Notes: generated by a model from the letters alone, not told the origin. Positions 50,947-61,896 are shown, counted from the first letter of the stretch. The stretch: 64,000 bases of DNA from Flavobacterium sp. AED (GCF_000812945.1 NZ_JSYM01000001.1:1426001-1490000); one strand, 5' to 3'. Numbers and translations are program-made.

Positions 50947-52092
50947 ATCACTTTTTTTAAAACTCACTTGCATTGTCGTTCCTTTCCCTATTTCGGAACC
51001 CAGTACTTTTATGGTTCCTTTGTGGTACTCTTCCACAATTCTTTTGGTTAAAGAAAGTCCTAAGCCCCAACCCCTTTTTTTAGTAGTAAAACCGGGTTCA
51101 AAGATAGTTTTGAATTGTTTTTTTTGAATTCCACCTCCAGAATCGATAATGTTTATTTTTACATAATCGCCTTCTTGCTCTATTTCTAAAGCTAATTTTC
51201 CTCTGCCTTTCATGGCGTCGATAGCATTTTTTACTAAATTTTCTATCGTCCAACTGTGTAAAGTAGGGTTTAACGATACCATTATTGGTGATTTTGGGGC
51301 TTTAAAGGAAAATTCAATTTGTTTCGAAAATCGAGATTGCAAATAGTCGTAGGACTGCAATGTTTCCGCTACAATATCTTTATTTTCTAATTTTGGTTCC
51401 GAACCTATTTTTGAAAAACGATCCGTTATAGTTTGTAGCCGCTCAATGTCTTTTTCAATTTCGAAAGTAGTACTTTCATCTACATTTTCTGATTTCAGGA
51501 GTTCAACCCAGCCAATTAAGGATGAAAGTGGGGTTCCTATTTGGTGCGCTGTTTCTTTGGCCATTCCAGCCCAAAGTTTGTTTTGCGTGGCCATTTTTGT
51601 ACTTCTGTAAAAGTTATAAACCAAGCCGCCAAAAAGCACTATGATTAGCACTAATGCAACGGGATAGTATTTTAGTTTGTTCAGTAATGCGGAATTGCCA
51701 TAATATAAATTTTGAAATTTCCCGGGTACATATTCAATGACAATAGGCTCATTTTCATTTTTTAAATCGTGTAAAAATGCGTTTGCCTTAGATTTATTTT
51801 TCACAATGGCATCATCAATATTTACCGTATTTATGATACTGTCTTTTTCTGTAAGTATTATAGGAATGGAAGTATTGTTACTGAAAATCTGAAGAGGAAG
51901 TTCTACATCCGTATTTTCACCTGCATTAATCAGTGTTTTTTGTGCTTTTGCCCAAAGGTTCATTTTTAATCGTTCTTCATTTTTGAAGATTTGAAAAAAG
52001 GTATAGGTATTCCAAAGAATCAATGAAATTATTAAAAAGGAAGCAAAAATAATAATCCAACGGGTTGTATTTCTTCTTTCAGAAAACTGCAT
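50938..52092 (-). CDS. Membrane sensor histidine kinase
   Basis: A 384-residue protein with two transmembrane segments (about residues 12-33 and 138-161) flanking a periplasmic sensor region of about 100 residues. The H-box is ETAHQIGTPLSSLIGW near 184-199, then an N-box NLVKNAIDAM (about 288-297), DSGGGI and GWGLGLSLTKRIVEEYH. There is no HAMP domain. The HQIGTPL form is usual for this Bacteroidota group. No response regulator gene is adjacent, so its partner is unknown. Its 3' end overlaps the transglutaminase gene by 9 bases. Confidence 0.92.
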   Translation of the reverse strand: MQFSERRNTTRWIIIFASFLIISLILWNTYTFFQIFKNEERLKMNLWAKAQKTLINAGENTDVELPLQIFSNNTSIPIILTEKDSIINTVNIDDAIVKNKSKANAFLHDLKNENEPIVIEYVPGKFQNLYYGNSALLNKLKYYPVALVLIIVLFGGLVYNFYRSTKMATQNKLWAGMAKETAHQIGTPLSSLIGWVELLKSENVDESTTFEIEKDIERLQTITDRFSKIGSEPKLENKDIVAETLQSYDYLQSRFSKQIEFSFKAPKSPIMVSLNPTLHSWTIENLVKNAIDAMKGRGKLALEIEQEGDYVKINIIDSGGGIQKKQFKTIFEPGFTTKKRGWGLGLSLTKRIVEEYHKGTIKVLGSEIGKGTTMQVSFKKSDLV

Positions 52093-52232
52093 AAATTAAA
52101 TTTTGAATTATAAATATAACGAAATAAATGCTCTAGTATTTTAGTTTTAATTAAAGAATTTTTTTTCAAAAAATTATATTCTATTTTTATTCTAAATCTC
52201 GATTACTACTTCTTAAACTTGATTCATTTGTC

Positions 52233-52240
52233 TACTTTTG
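52233..52240 (+). promoter_or_regulatory. -7 promoter element of the flavin reductase gene
   Basis: TACTTTTG fits TAnnTTTG, 27 bases before the ATG at 52268. Confidence 0.45.
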
Positions 52241-52267
52241 TATCTTTCGAAGATAAATTAAAAATAT

Positions 52268-53149
52268 ATGATTAGTATTGATCCTAAAAGTATTGAAACA
52301 GCTAAGTTGCAAGGCTATTTGCAAAGCTCTGTTGGACCAAGACCTATCGCTTTTGCAAGTACTATTGGTGTCAATGGAATTCCTAATGTATCGCCTTTTA
52401 GTTTTTTCAATGTGTTCAGTGCTAATCCGCCAATCCTTATTTTTTCACCAGCAAGACGGGTTCGAGATAATTCGATTAAACATACTTTAATCAATGCCGA
52501 AGCAACTCGGGAAGTGGTCATTAATGTGGTGAATTATGATATGGTTCAACAAACATCTTTAGCAAGTACAGAGTATGCTGATGGAGTAAATGAGTTTATA
52601 AAATCAGGTTTGACACCGATTCCTTCTGATGTTGTAAAGCCTTTCAGGGTTAAAGAATCGCCAGTTCAATTTGAATGCAAAGTCACTCAGATTATTCCTT
52701 TGGGAAGCGAAGGAGGCGCAGGAAATTTGATTCTTTGTGAAGTGTTGCGAATTCATATTGACGAATCTATTTTGGACGAAAACGGAGCAATTGATCAATA
52801 TAAAATAGATTTGGTTTCAAGATTAGGCGGTAACTGGTATTCCAGATCAAATCAAGGACTTTTTGAAGTGCCGAAACCATTGTCAACACTAGGAATAGGA
52901 GTGGATGCAATCCCTAATTTTATAAAGGAAAGCACTGTTTTTAATGGAAATGATTTAGGTATGTTAGGGAATATTGAAGCCTTGCCTACAATGGAAGAAG
53001 TTAGTATATTTGTAAAACAGAATTTTGCTGTGAAAGGTGTTTTAAGCTCCGATGATACTATAAAAGTACATTTAGAAGCTAAAAAATATTTAGATAGTAA
53101 TGATGTGTTTTCAGCATGGAAAGTACTTTTGGCTGAAAGAAAAAAATAG
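52268..53149 (+). CDS. Flavin reductase-like FMN-binding split-barrel protein
   Basis: A 293-residue protein. Residues about 15-190 form the flavin reductase-like split barrel: SVGPRPIAFASTIGVNGIPN, then VSPFSFFNVFSANPPILIFSP, with SAEADGVNEF-type and SPVQFECKVTQIIPLG segments. The C-terminal 100 residues (about 195-293) are an extra helical region common in Bacteroidota members. It probably binds FMN and reduces flavin or an unknown partner. DUF3127 follows after 24 bases. Confidence 0.87.
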   Translation: MISIDPKSIETAKLQGYLQSSVGPRPIAFASTIGVNGIPNVSPFSFFNVFSANPPILIFSPARRVRDNSIKHTLINAEATREVVINVVNYDMVQQTSLASTEYADGVNEFIKSGLTPIPSDVVKPFRVKESPVQFECKVTQIIPLGSEGGAGNLILCEVLRIHIDESILDENGAIDQYKIDLVSRLGGNWYSRSNQGLFEVPKPLSTLGIGVDAIPNFIKESTVFNGNDLGMLGNIEALPTMEEVSIFVKQNFAVKGVLSSDDTIKVHLEAKKYLDSNDVFSAWKVLLAERKK

Positions 53150-53173
53150 AGCAAAACAATTAAAACATAGAAG

Positions 53174-53551
53174 ATGGAAGTTACAGGAAAAATTAAAATG
53201 ATCGATCAAACTAAAGAAGTTGGATCTGGAGGTTTCAAAAAAAGAGATGTAGTTGTTACAACTGATGAGCAGTATCCACAACATATTCTAGTTCAGTTTG
53301 TTCAGGACAAATGTGACTTATTGAACGGTTTTCAAGTAGGTGAAGCTGTAAAAATTGATATTAATTTAAGAGGTAGAGAATGGACAAATCCTCAGGGAGA
53401 AACTGTTTATTTCAATACTATCCAAGGATGGAGAATAGGAAAAGTTCAAGCTGAAGCTCCTTCTGCACAAATGCCACCTATGCCAGCTGCTGAAGCATTT
53501 GCACCAGCAACAAACTTAAACGAAGAAGAAGCAGACGATTTACCATTCTAA
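53174..53551 (+). CDS. DUF3127 protein with an SSB-like acidic tail
   Basis: A 125-residue protein of a family restricted mainly to Bacteroidota. The first 95 residues read as a small beta-rich, OB-like fold (MEVTGKIKMIDQTKEVGS, HILVQFVQDKCDLL, VKIDINLRGREWTNPQGE). An Ala/Pro-rich linker leads to the acidic end EEEADDLPF, which mirrors the NDLPF tail of SSB at 29656. I infer that it binds nucleic acid and shares SSB tail partners. Cotranscribed with the flavin reductase gene. Confidence 0.85.
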   Translation: MEVTGKIKMIDQTKEVGSGGFKKRDVVVTTDEQYPQHILVQFVQDKCDLLNGFQVGEAVKIDINLRGREWTNPQGETVYFNTIQGWRIGKVQAEAPSAQMPPMPAAEAFAPATNLNEEEADDLPF

Positions 53552-53580
53552 TCATTTGATTTTCTATTGATGTAGTAATC

Positions 53581-53614
53581 AAACCCGACAGCTATTTTTT
53601 AACTGTCGGGTTTT
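53581..53614 (+). terminator. Terminator of the DUF3127 transcript
   Basis: AAACCCGACAG pairs with CTGTCGGGTTT around an 11-base loop, followed by T-rich sequence. Confidence 0.92.
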
Positions 53615-53629
53615 ATTTTTTAATAAAGA

Positions 53630-54274
53630 ATGTATTATTTAACTAAAGAATTATCCTTTCCTCCAGTTTCTCAGACTAATTCTTCGGGTATTCTTGCTCT
53701 TGGAGGTGATTTGTCGACTGAGCGTTTACAGCTTGCTTATACGAATGGGATTTTTCCATGGTTTGAAGATGGGGAACCTATTACATGGTGGTCACCTAAT
53801 CCCAGAATGGTTTTGTTTCTGGATGAATTGATTGTTTCTAAGAGTATGCGCAACATTCTCAATAGGAATATTTTCAAGGTTACGTTTAATCAGAATTTTA
53901 GAGACGTAATCTCTTATTGTCAAAACATAAAACGCGATGGTCAAAATGGGACTTGGATAACGAATGATATGATTGAAGCCTATTGTAAATTGAACGAATT
54001 AGGCATTGTAAAATCAGTTGAAGTCTGGCAAGATGATGAGTTGGTAGGCGGTTTATATGGTGTCGATTTAGGACATGTTTTTTGTGGAGAAAGTATGTTT
54101 TCTAAAGTTTCGAATGCTTCAAAAGTAGCTTTTATCGCTTTGGTAAATCAATTGAAAAAAGACAATTATAAATTGTTAGATTGTCAAGTTTATAATCCTC
54201 ATCTCGAAAGCTTGGGCTGTAGGGAAATTGACAGAGAAGAATTTATGAGTATTTTGAATGTTTCTAAAAAGTAA
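53630..54274 (+). CDS. aat: Leucyl/phenylalanyl-tRNA-protein transferase
   Basis: Adds Leu or Phe from aminoacyl-tRNA to proteins with N-terminal Arg or Lys, marking them for ClpAP through the N-end rule. The 214-residue protein has GGDLSTERLQLAYTNGIFPW near residues 27-46, WWSPNPRMVL near 54-63, and SVEVWQDDELVGGLYGV then FCGESMFSKVSNASK near 130-165. Length fits. Single gene between a terminator and the MOSC gene. Confidence 0.95.
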   Translation: MYYLTKELSFPPVSQTNSSGILALGGDLSTERLQLAYTNGIFPWFEDGEPITWWSPNPRMVLFLDELIVSKSMRNILNRNIFKVTFNQNFRDVISYCQNIKRDGQNGTWITNDMIEAYCKLNELGIVKSVEVWQDDELVGGLYGVDLGHVFCGESMFSKVSNASKVAFIALVNQLKKDNYKLLDCQVYNPHLESLGCREIDREEFMSILNVSKK

Positions 54275-54347
54275 GTTTCATTATCTTTCTTTGATTCTAG
54301 AATTTGAAAAATAAGTATTTTTATAGCCAACTAAATTTTAATATGTA

Positions 54348-55148
54348 ATGGACAACATTCTTTTTATTAGCGAAATCTACATCTATCCCATCAAAAGTTT
54401 AGGAGGAATTAGTTGTCAAAGTGCCAGGGCCGAAGAAATGGGTTTTGAAAACGACAGGCGATGGATGCTAATTGATGAAAACAATCAATTTATAAGCCAA
54501 AGAGAGCATCCAATTCTAAGTCAATTTCAACCTCAAATTGCGGATGGTAAAATTGAGATAACGTATCAAGGTAAAAAACATGCTTTTTTTATAAGTGAAA
54601 GTATAAATAGTCGAATTTCAGTAACAGTTTGGGATGATCAAAGCGAAGTTTTCGAGGTTAATAAAACAACATCCGATTGGTTTAGTGAATGTCTTGGTTT
54701 TACCTGTAAGTTGGTAAAAATCATTGAAATTGGCGATAGAAAACATAAAAGCAAGGCATTGAATGTTACTTTCAATGTTAGCCTAGCAGATGGTTATCCG
54801 TATTTATTAGTTGGGAGCGAAAGTTTAGACCATCTAAATGAAAAATTAAAAGATAAGATTACTGTTGCAAGATTTAGACCTAATATTGTTATTAATAGCA
54901 CCCTTGCCCATGAAGAAGATCACTTTGAGATTATAAAAATAGGAGATGTTACATTCCAAAATGTAAAACCTTGCGGTAGATGCATAATGGTCAATAATGA
55001 TCCATTGAAAAGTATTGTGCTAAAAGAACCGCTAAAGACATTAAGTAAATACCGAAAAGTGGATAATAGTGTTCTTTTTGGGACTAATTTAGTGTGTATT
55101 GAAAAAGGGATTGTTAGCGTAGGAGATGTTTTGAGTTTTAAAATTTAA
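54348..55148 (+). CDS. MOSC domain protein with MOSC-N beta-barrel
   Basis: A 266-residue protein. An N-terminal beta-barrel domain (about residues 1-115; SEIYIYPIKSLGGISCQSAR, DRRWMLIDENNQFISQREHP) is followed by a MOSC domain (about 125-265; FRPNIVINS and FQNVKPCGRCIMVNND, with the molybdenum-sulfur-binding Cys near 213). It resembles YcbX and mARC, which reduce N-hydroxylated compounds with molybdenum cofactor. There is no ferredoxin domain, so it needs a separate electron donor. Its end overlaps thiF by 11 bases on the opposite strand. Confidence 0.87.
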   Translation: MDNILFISEIYIYPIKSLGGISCQSARAEEMGFENDRRWMLIDENNQFISQREHPILSQFQPQIADGKIEITYQGKKHAFFISESINSRISVTVWDDQSEVFEVNKTTSDWFSECLGFTCKLVKIIEIGDRKHKSKALNVTFNVSLADGYPYLLVGSESLDHLNEKLKDKITVARFRPNIVINSTLAHEEDHFEIIKIGDVTFQNVKPCGRCIMVNNDPLKSIVLKEPLKTLSKYRKVDNSVLFGTNLVCIEKGIVSVGDVLSFKI

Positions 55149-55857
55149 GTTTGTTGAAACTCCAATCCAAGCTATTAAATAGTACCAATTCATTTTTTAA
55201 AGTTGGTAAATCCATAATTAGTTTCAAAGTTTCGTGCGCCATCATCGTGCCCATTATTCCCGGAAGCGTACCTAATACGCCATTCAAATTACAATTGGGA
55301 ACGTCTTTTGGATTTGGTGGTTCAGGGAATAAGTCACGAAGATTTTTATTTCCACTATGATTGAAAACCGCCATTTGTCCTTCAAATTTTAAGATGCTCC
55401 CATAGATTAATGGTTTTCCTAACGTTACACAAGTATCATTTACTAAATAGCGGGTTGCAAAATTATCACAACCGTCAACAACTACATCAAAATTCATGAT
55501 GATTTGTGCGGCATTTTCAACAGTTAGTTTTTCTTCAAAAGGAATAATATCAATCAATGGATTTAAAATTTCCAAAACCGATTTTGCAGTAATTGCTTTT
55601 GATTGGCCAACGTGTTTCTCTGTATATAGAATTTGGCGGTGTAAGTTGTGTAATTCTATTGTATCAAAATCTACTATTCCGATGGTTCCTACTCCAGCCG
55701 TTGCTATATATTGTAAAATAGGACAACCTAGTCCGCCAGCACCAATCACTAGAACTCTAGCTTTCTTGAGTTTTTCTTGTCCTGAATCACCTATTTCCGG
55801 TAACATCATTTGTCGGTTGTACCGTAAAAAATCTTGAATAATACTCATATTCTGCAA
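55138..55857 (-). CDS. thiF: ThiF/MoeB-family adenylyltransferase (thiamine operon)
   Basis: Adenylates the C-terminal glycine of ThiS so that it can carry sulfur. The 239-residue E1-like protein has RYNRQMMLPEIGDSGQEKL near residues 13-31, the ATP site VIGAGGLGCPILQYI near 36-50, and DGCDNFATRYLVND near 128-141. The paired CxxC zinc motifs of many MoeB/ThiF proteins are missing: the region reads GNKNLRDLFPEPP and NCNLNGVLG. No rhodanese domain. It is the last gene of the thi operon, 9 bases after thiH. Confidence 0.92.
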   Translation of the reverse strand: MQNMSIIQDFLRYNRQMMLPEIGDSGQEKLKKARVLVIGAGGLGCPILQYIATAGVGTIGIVDFDTIELHNLHRQILYTEKHVGQSKAITAKSVLEILNPLIDIIPFEEKLTVENAAQIIMNFDVVVDGCDNFATRYLVNDTCVTLGKPLIYGSILKFEGQMAVFNHSGNKNLRDLFPEPPNPKDVPNCNLNGVLGTLPGIMGTMMAHETLKLIMDLPTLKNELVLFNSLDWSFNKLKF

Positions 55858-55866
55858 TCTAAAATG

Positions 55867-56988
55867 TTAATCTATATTCGTATAACTTCTGTCCCAATCT
55901 TTCCAAACGGGTTCGTATCCTCTACTGGAAATGACTTTCGCAATCTCAGAAGCCGACCGTTCATCACTGATTTCAAATTGTTCCAATGATTGTGGATCAA
56001 CAACATAACCACCAGGATTAGTTTTAGAACCGGCACTCATACTAGTAATTCCAATAGGAATGATATTATCACGAAATTTTTCATTTTCACGGGTTGACAT
56101 GGAGATTTCTAAATCTTCATTCCACAAACGGTAGGCACAAATGAGTTGGGTTAAATCGGTATCATCCATGATAAAGTTGGGCTCAATAACTCCTTCTGCG
56201 GGTCTTAATCTAGGGAAAGAAACTGCATACTTAGTTTGCCAATACGTTTTTTGTAAATAATCTAAATGCAAGGCATTGAAAAAACTGTCCGTACGCCAAT
56301 CTTCTAATCCTAATAAAACACCCAATCCAATTTTATGAATACCTGCAGTTCCTACTCGATCCGGTGTTTCCAAACGAAAATCAAAATTGGATTTTTTACC
56401 CTTTGTGTGGTATTGTTTATAAATATCACGATGATATGTTTCCTGATATACTAATATCGAATAGATACCAGCGTTATGTAATTGCTCGTATTCTTCTGTT
56501 GATAATGGCTGCACTTCGGCTGAAATGGTGGAAAAGTCATTTTTTATTTGAGCAATTGTCTTTAGAAAATAATGAATGTTTACAGTATGATTTGCTTCGC
56601 CGGTAACCAACAAAACATGATCAAATCCCGCTTTTTTTAAGACCTCAATTTCTAGCGTAATTTCACTTTCGGTAAGTGTTTTTCGCTTGATTTTGTTATC
56701 TAAACTAAAACCACAATAGGTGCAAATGTTCTGACATTCGTTACTTAAATACAAAGGAGCATACATCTGAATCGTTTTGCCGAATCTTTTTTTGGTTAAT
56801 TCATGTGCCAGTTGCGCCATTTGCTCTAAATAGGGTTGGGCTGCAGGTGAAATTAATGCCAGAAAATCATCGAGATTTCGCTTGCTTTTGGCTAATGCAT
56901 GTTCGACCTCTATTGAAGTAGTACTGTATATTTTGGTTTTGATGGTGTTCCAATCGTAGTTGTCAAAAACCGATTTAAATGTTTTCAT
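55867..56988 (-). CDS. thiH: 2-iminoacetate synthase (tyrosine lyase)
   Basis: Radical SAM enzyme cleaving tyrosine to dehydroglycine and p-cresol, giving the glycine part of the thiazole ring. The 373-residue protein has the 4Fe-4S motif C-x3-C-x2-C in LSNECQNICTYCGFSLDNK near residues 82-100, and SMSTRENEKFRDN near 298-310. Its presence instead of ThiO means tyrosine-based thiazole synthesis. It lies between thiG, beyond a hairpin repeat, and thiF. Confidence 0.96.
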   Translation of the reverse strand: MKTFKSVFDNYDWNTIKTKIYSTTSIEVEHALAKSKRNLDDFLALISPAAQPYLEQMAQLAHELTKKRFGKTIQMYAPLYLSNECQNICTYCGFSLDNKIKRKTLTESEITLEIEVLKKAGFDHVLLVTGEANHTVNIHYFLKTIAQIKNDFSTISAEVQPLSTEEYEQLHNAGIYSILVYQETYHRDIYKQYHTKGKKSNFDFRLETPDRVGTAGIHKIGLGVLLGLEDWRTDSFFNALHLDYLQKTYWQTKYAVSFPRLRPAEGVIEPNFIMDDTDLTQLICAYRLWNEDLEISMSTRENEKFRDNIIPIGITSMSAGSKTNPGGYVVDPQSLEQFEISDERSASEIAKVISSRGYEPVWKDWDRSYTNID

Positions 56989-57003
56989 TGTTTTTTAGTT
57001 TTT

Positions 57004-57081
57004 AACCACAAAGTGCACAAAGAAGGCGCGAAGTTCACAAAGCTTAGTGTTCTCAGTGCTTTCTTTGTGTGCTTTGTGGTT
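57004..57081. repeat. Long inverted repeat (CACAAAG family) between thiG and thiH
   Basis: AACCACAAAGTGCACAAAG (from 57004) pairs with CTTTGTGTGCTTTGTGGTT (to 57081), 19 of 21 positions in the full arms. The middle part also contains CACAAAG-like words. It lies inside the thi operon and would form a strong stem in the mRNA. Confidence 0.8.
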
Positions 57082-57093
57082 AAGTTTTGGTAA

Positions 57094-57864
57094 TTATTCG
57101 TATAAAAACGCTGTCAAAGGACTTGAAGCTATTGCACGATTTACTTTTTGTGCTAATTGCGCTTCATAGGCTTTTCGACCTGCAATAACTGCTTCTCTGA
57201 AAGCTTCTGCCATCAGTATTGGATTTCCTGCCACTGCAATTGCAGTATTTACCAAAACCGCATCAGCTCCAAGTTCCATTGCTTTTGCTGCATCAGATGG
57301 CGCGCCAATTCCTGCATCGATAATTACAGGAACTCTACTTTGTTCGATAATGATTTCTAAAAAATCAATGGTTTTTAATCCTTTGTTACTGCCAATTGGC
57401 GAGCCCAAAGGCATTACCGCTGAAGTTCCTGCATCTTCCAAACGTTTGCACAAAACTGGATCCGCATGAATGTAAGGCAAAACGATAAATCCTAATTTGG
57501 ATAATGCTTCCGTAGCTTTCAAAGTTTCGATTGCATCAGGCATTAAATATTTTGGATCAGGATGAATTTCGAGTTTGAGCCAATTGGTTTCTAATGCTTC
57601 GCGGGCTAATTGTGCTGCAAAAATGGCTTCTTTAGCATTTCTTGCACCAGAAGTATTGGGTAATAAATTAATTTTTGGGTGTTTCAGATGTGCTAAAATA
57701 GCATCTGTTTCGGTTTCTAAATCAACACGTTTTAAAGCTACGGTTACTAACTCGCTCCCGGATGCTAAAATAGCTTCTTCCATCTGTTGATTGGAACCGA
57801 ATTTCCCTGTGCCTAAAAATAAGCGGGATTCGAAGGTTTTGTCTCCTATTTTAAATGGTAACAT
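57094..57864 (-). CDS. thiG: Thiazole synthase
   Basis: Builds the thiazole phosphate from deoxyxylulose 5-phosphate, dehydroglycine and ThiS thiocarboxylate. The 256-residue protein starts [20 protein letters not shown] at 57864; a longer frame to 57903 runs into thiE. It has [14 protein letters not shown] near residues 73-86, [12 protein letters not shown] near 142-153 and [20 protein letters not shown] near 174-193. It overlaps the thiE end by 14 bases. Confidence 0.96.
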   Translation of the reverse strand: MLPFKIGDKTFESRLFLGTGKFGSNQQMEEAILASGSELVTVALKRVDLETETDAILAHLKHPKINLLPNTSGARNAKEAIFAAQLAREALETNWLKLEIHPDPKYLMPDAIETLKATEALSKLGFIVLPYIHADPVLCKRLEDAGTSAVMPLGSPIGSNKGLKTIDFLEIIIEQSRVPVIIDAGIGAPSDAAKAMELGADAVLVNTAIAVAGNPILMAEAFREAVIAGRKAYEAQLAQKVNRAIASSPLTAFLYE

Positions 57865-58483
57865 ATAATTTGTCGTTAAGTTGATTGATAAGTTGCGATG
57901 CATTTTCAGTTTGTGTAATCAAACCTGAAACCGCTATTCCGTGAATTCCAGTTTTCATTAAACTTTCTACATTTTCAAGTGTGATTCCTCCAATGGCATA
58001 AATGGGAATTTGGATATTTTTTGCCTTCATTTGACCGATAATCGACCGATATCCTACCAATCCTAGAATTGGACTTAGATTTTGTTTGGTGGTTGTAAAT
58101 TGGAACGGTCCCAAACCAATATAATCACAATTTTCAGTTGTTCTTTGAAGCACGTCTTCAAAAGTATTTGCGGTGCCTCCAATGATTTTTGTTTTACCTA
58201 AAATGAGTCTTGCTTCTTCAACGCTCATGTCACTCAAACCTAAATGAACTCCGTCAGCATCTAATTGTTGTGCTAAATGAACGTTGTCATTGATGATAAA
58301 AGTCGCTAAATATTCTTTGCATAACATTTTTACGGCTTCCGCTAAAGTAAAAGCATCATCTGAATAATTTTTTTTGAATCTCATTTGTATCCAATCGCAA
58401 CCATTATCCAATGCTTTGTGGATGTTATATAATTGTTTTTCGACTGTGTTTCCTTGAGAAATGTATTGTAATTGGTTATGCAT
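57851..58483 (-). CDS. thiE: Thiamine-phosphate synthase
   Basis: Couples the pyrimidine diphosphate and thiazole phosphate to thiamine phosphate. The 210-residue TIM barrel has [14 protein letters not shown] near residues 29-42, [24 protein letters not shown] near 62-85, [15 protein letters not shown] near 126-140 and IYAIGGIT near 161-168, which match the phosphate-binding and catalytic loops. A second TMP synthase-like gene lies two genes upstream. It overlaps thiD by 8 bases and thiG by 14. Confidence 0.94.
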   Translation of the reverse strand: MHNQLQYISQGNTVEKQLYNIHKALDNGCDWIQMRFKKNYSDDAFTLAEAVKMLCKEYLATFIINDNVHLAQQLDADGVHLGLSDMSVEEARLILGKTKIIGGTANTFEDVLQRTTENCDYIGLGPFQFTTTKQNLSPILGLVGYRSIIGQMKAKNIQIPIYAIGGITLENVESLMKTGIHGIAVSGLITQTENASQLINQLNDKLYVTI

Positions 58484-59231
58484 AATGGTATCCTAATTTG
58501 GTTTGGTTAGATTGTAAATAGGTTTCTATATATTTTTTGGCATTGCTGCATGCTGTTTTTAGGTCTTGTCCCAAGGCTAAATTGGCTGTAATAGCGGATG
58601 ATAATACACAGCCGGAGCCATGTTTTTCGAAAGCTAAAGTACTATTTGGTGCAAGCTTGAAAATCTCATTTCCGGTATATAAATAATCGATACCAACTGC
58701 AAATGGATTATGACCTCCTTTAAGTAAAGTTGAACAGAATTTTGAAAGTTCAAGAGCGATTAAAACTGGATTTTTTTCTCCCGAAGACAATTGTAAAATC
58801 TCATTGTAATTAGGTGTTATTAAATCTATTTTTTTTAAGATTTCTATCAAAATAGCTTGATTTTCGATGGTTGTAAAATTGAATTCGCTACTGGACTTCA
58901 AAACCGTATCCCAAATTATTTTTGTTTTTGGCGAAAGTTTTTTTACAACCAAAACAATTTCTCTTAAATAATCCAATGAAGGAATAATTCCAATCTTTAC
59001 GGCTTTAATAGTATAGTTGCCGAACAATTTTTTCAATGATTTCAAAACAAAATCTAAGTCAGTCCATTGCATTTCGAAGAACTCATTTTCAGTTTGAATG
59101 GTATTGCCGGTATTAACTGCAAATCCATATACATGATGTTGTTCGAATGTTTTCGCATCAGCCAAAATTCCTGCACCTCCAGAAGGATCAAAACCTGCAA
59201 TTGTTAATACGAAAGGGCGATTTGCTGACAT
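58476..59231 (-). CDS. thiD: Hydroxymethylpyrimidine/phosphomethylpyrimidine kinase
   Basis: Phosphorylates HMP twice to HMP-PP. The 251-residue ribokinase-fold protein has LTIAGFDPSGGAGILADAKT near residues 9-28, ITPNYNEILQLS near 138-149, LKGGHN near 168-173 and the catalytic-loop region KHGSGCVLSSAI (GSGC with the following Ala/Ser) near 203-214. It overlaps the TMP synthase-like gene upstream by 28 bases and thiE downstream by 8, so the whole group is translationally tight. Confidence 0.94.
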   Translation of the reverse strand: MSANRPFVLTIAGFDPSGGAGILADAKTFEQHHVYGFAVNTGNTIQTENEFFEMQWTDLDFVLKSLKKLFGNYTIKAVKIGIIPSLDYLREIVLVVKKLSPKTKIIWDTVLKSSSEFNFTTIENQAILIEILKKIDLITPNYNEILQLSSGEKNPVLIALELSKFCSTLLKGGHNPFAVGIDYLYTGNEIFKLAPNSTLAFEKHGSGCVLSSAITANLALGQDLKTACSNAKKYIETYLQSNQTKLGYHYA

Positions 59232-59803
59232 AGTTTATAATTTTCTATTGGGTTGTTGCTGTTCCAAATGGTACCTAAAAGTGCCACATCTTCAAAACCA
59301 TATTTTAATGCAGTTTTGATTCTCTCAGATGTAATTCCTCCTACTGCAATTAATGCAGTTTTGTTGTTGTTTCTTTGTTTTAATTCTTTTTCAAAGTCAA
59401 TATCCGAAATGTAATTTGGTTTAGAAATACTTTCGAAAACCGGCCCAAAAAATGCATAATCGAAAACATCAGATAATTTTTCAAAGTCAGTCATACTATG
59501 AATGGAAGTAGAGAGTTTATATCCTCGTTCTTTCCATTTCTTTAAACATTCTTCGGATGTTTCGGCTCTCATTTTTTCTGTAAAATGAATGCGATTAATT
59601 CCAAATGTTTCTGCCAATTGATGATGACTGTGTAAAACCAAATTTTGTCTATAATCCGATTTTATTTCCGATAAGAAAGCTTTCATTTCTGCTGTTGAAA
59701 AATCTGGTTTTCGAACATGAAATAACTGTAATCCTTCTTTGAAAAGTTGATGGATGAGGTTAATTTCATTCTCAATTGGAGTTGGATTTGAGATTAGTAT
59801 CAT
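59204..59803 (-). CDS. Second thiamine-phosphate-synthase-like protein (TenI-like)
   Basis: A 199-residue TIM-barrel protein homologous to ThiE and the thiazole tautomerase TenI. Readable parts are LQLFHVRKPDFSTAEMKAFL near residues 27-46, NRIHFTEKMRAE near 70-81, YAFFGPVFESISKPNY near 115-130 and LIAVGGITSERI near 150-161. The catalytic loop differs from ThiE (HFTEK instead of HLGxxD). It may be a tautomerase for the thiazole or a diverged ThiE. It sits between thiC and thiD. Confidence 0.85.
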   Translation of the reverse strand: MILISNPTPIENEINLIHQLFKEGLQLFHVRKPDFSTAEMKAFLSEIKSDYRQNLVLHSHHQLAETFGINRIHFTEKMRAETSEECLKKWKERGYKLSTSIHSMTDFEKLSDVFDYAFFGPVFESISKPNYISDIDFEKELKQRNNNKTALIAVGGITSERIKTALKYGFEDVALLGTIWNSNNPIENYKLCQQIALSY

Positions 59804-59821
59804 ATTGGAATGTATTAAGAG

Positions 59822-59877
59822 AGGAGTATTAAGTATTAAGAAGTAAGCATTTCTCTTTTTTTAATCTTAATACTCCT
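59822..59877. repeat. Inverted repeat of the GTATTAAG family between thiC and the TenI-like gene
   Basis: AGGAGTATTAAG (59822-59833) pairs perfectly with CTTAATACTCCT (59866-59877); the loop repeats GTATTAAG. Related words occur at 38048-38085, near the end of ahcY. Confidence 0.7.
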
Positions 59878-59887
59878 AATCTTAATT

Positions 59888-61896
<2,009 letters not shown>

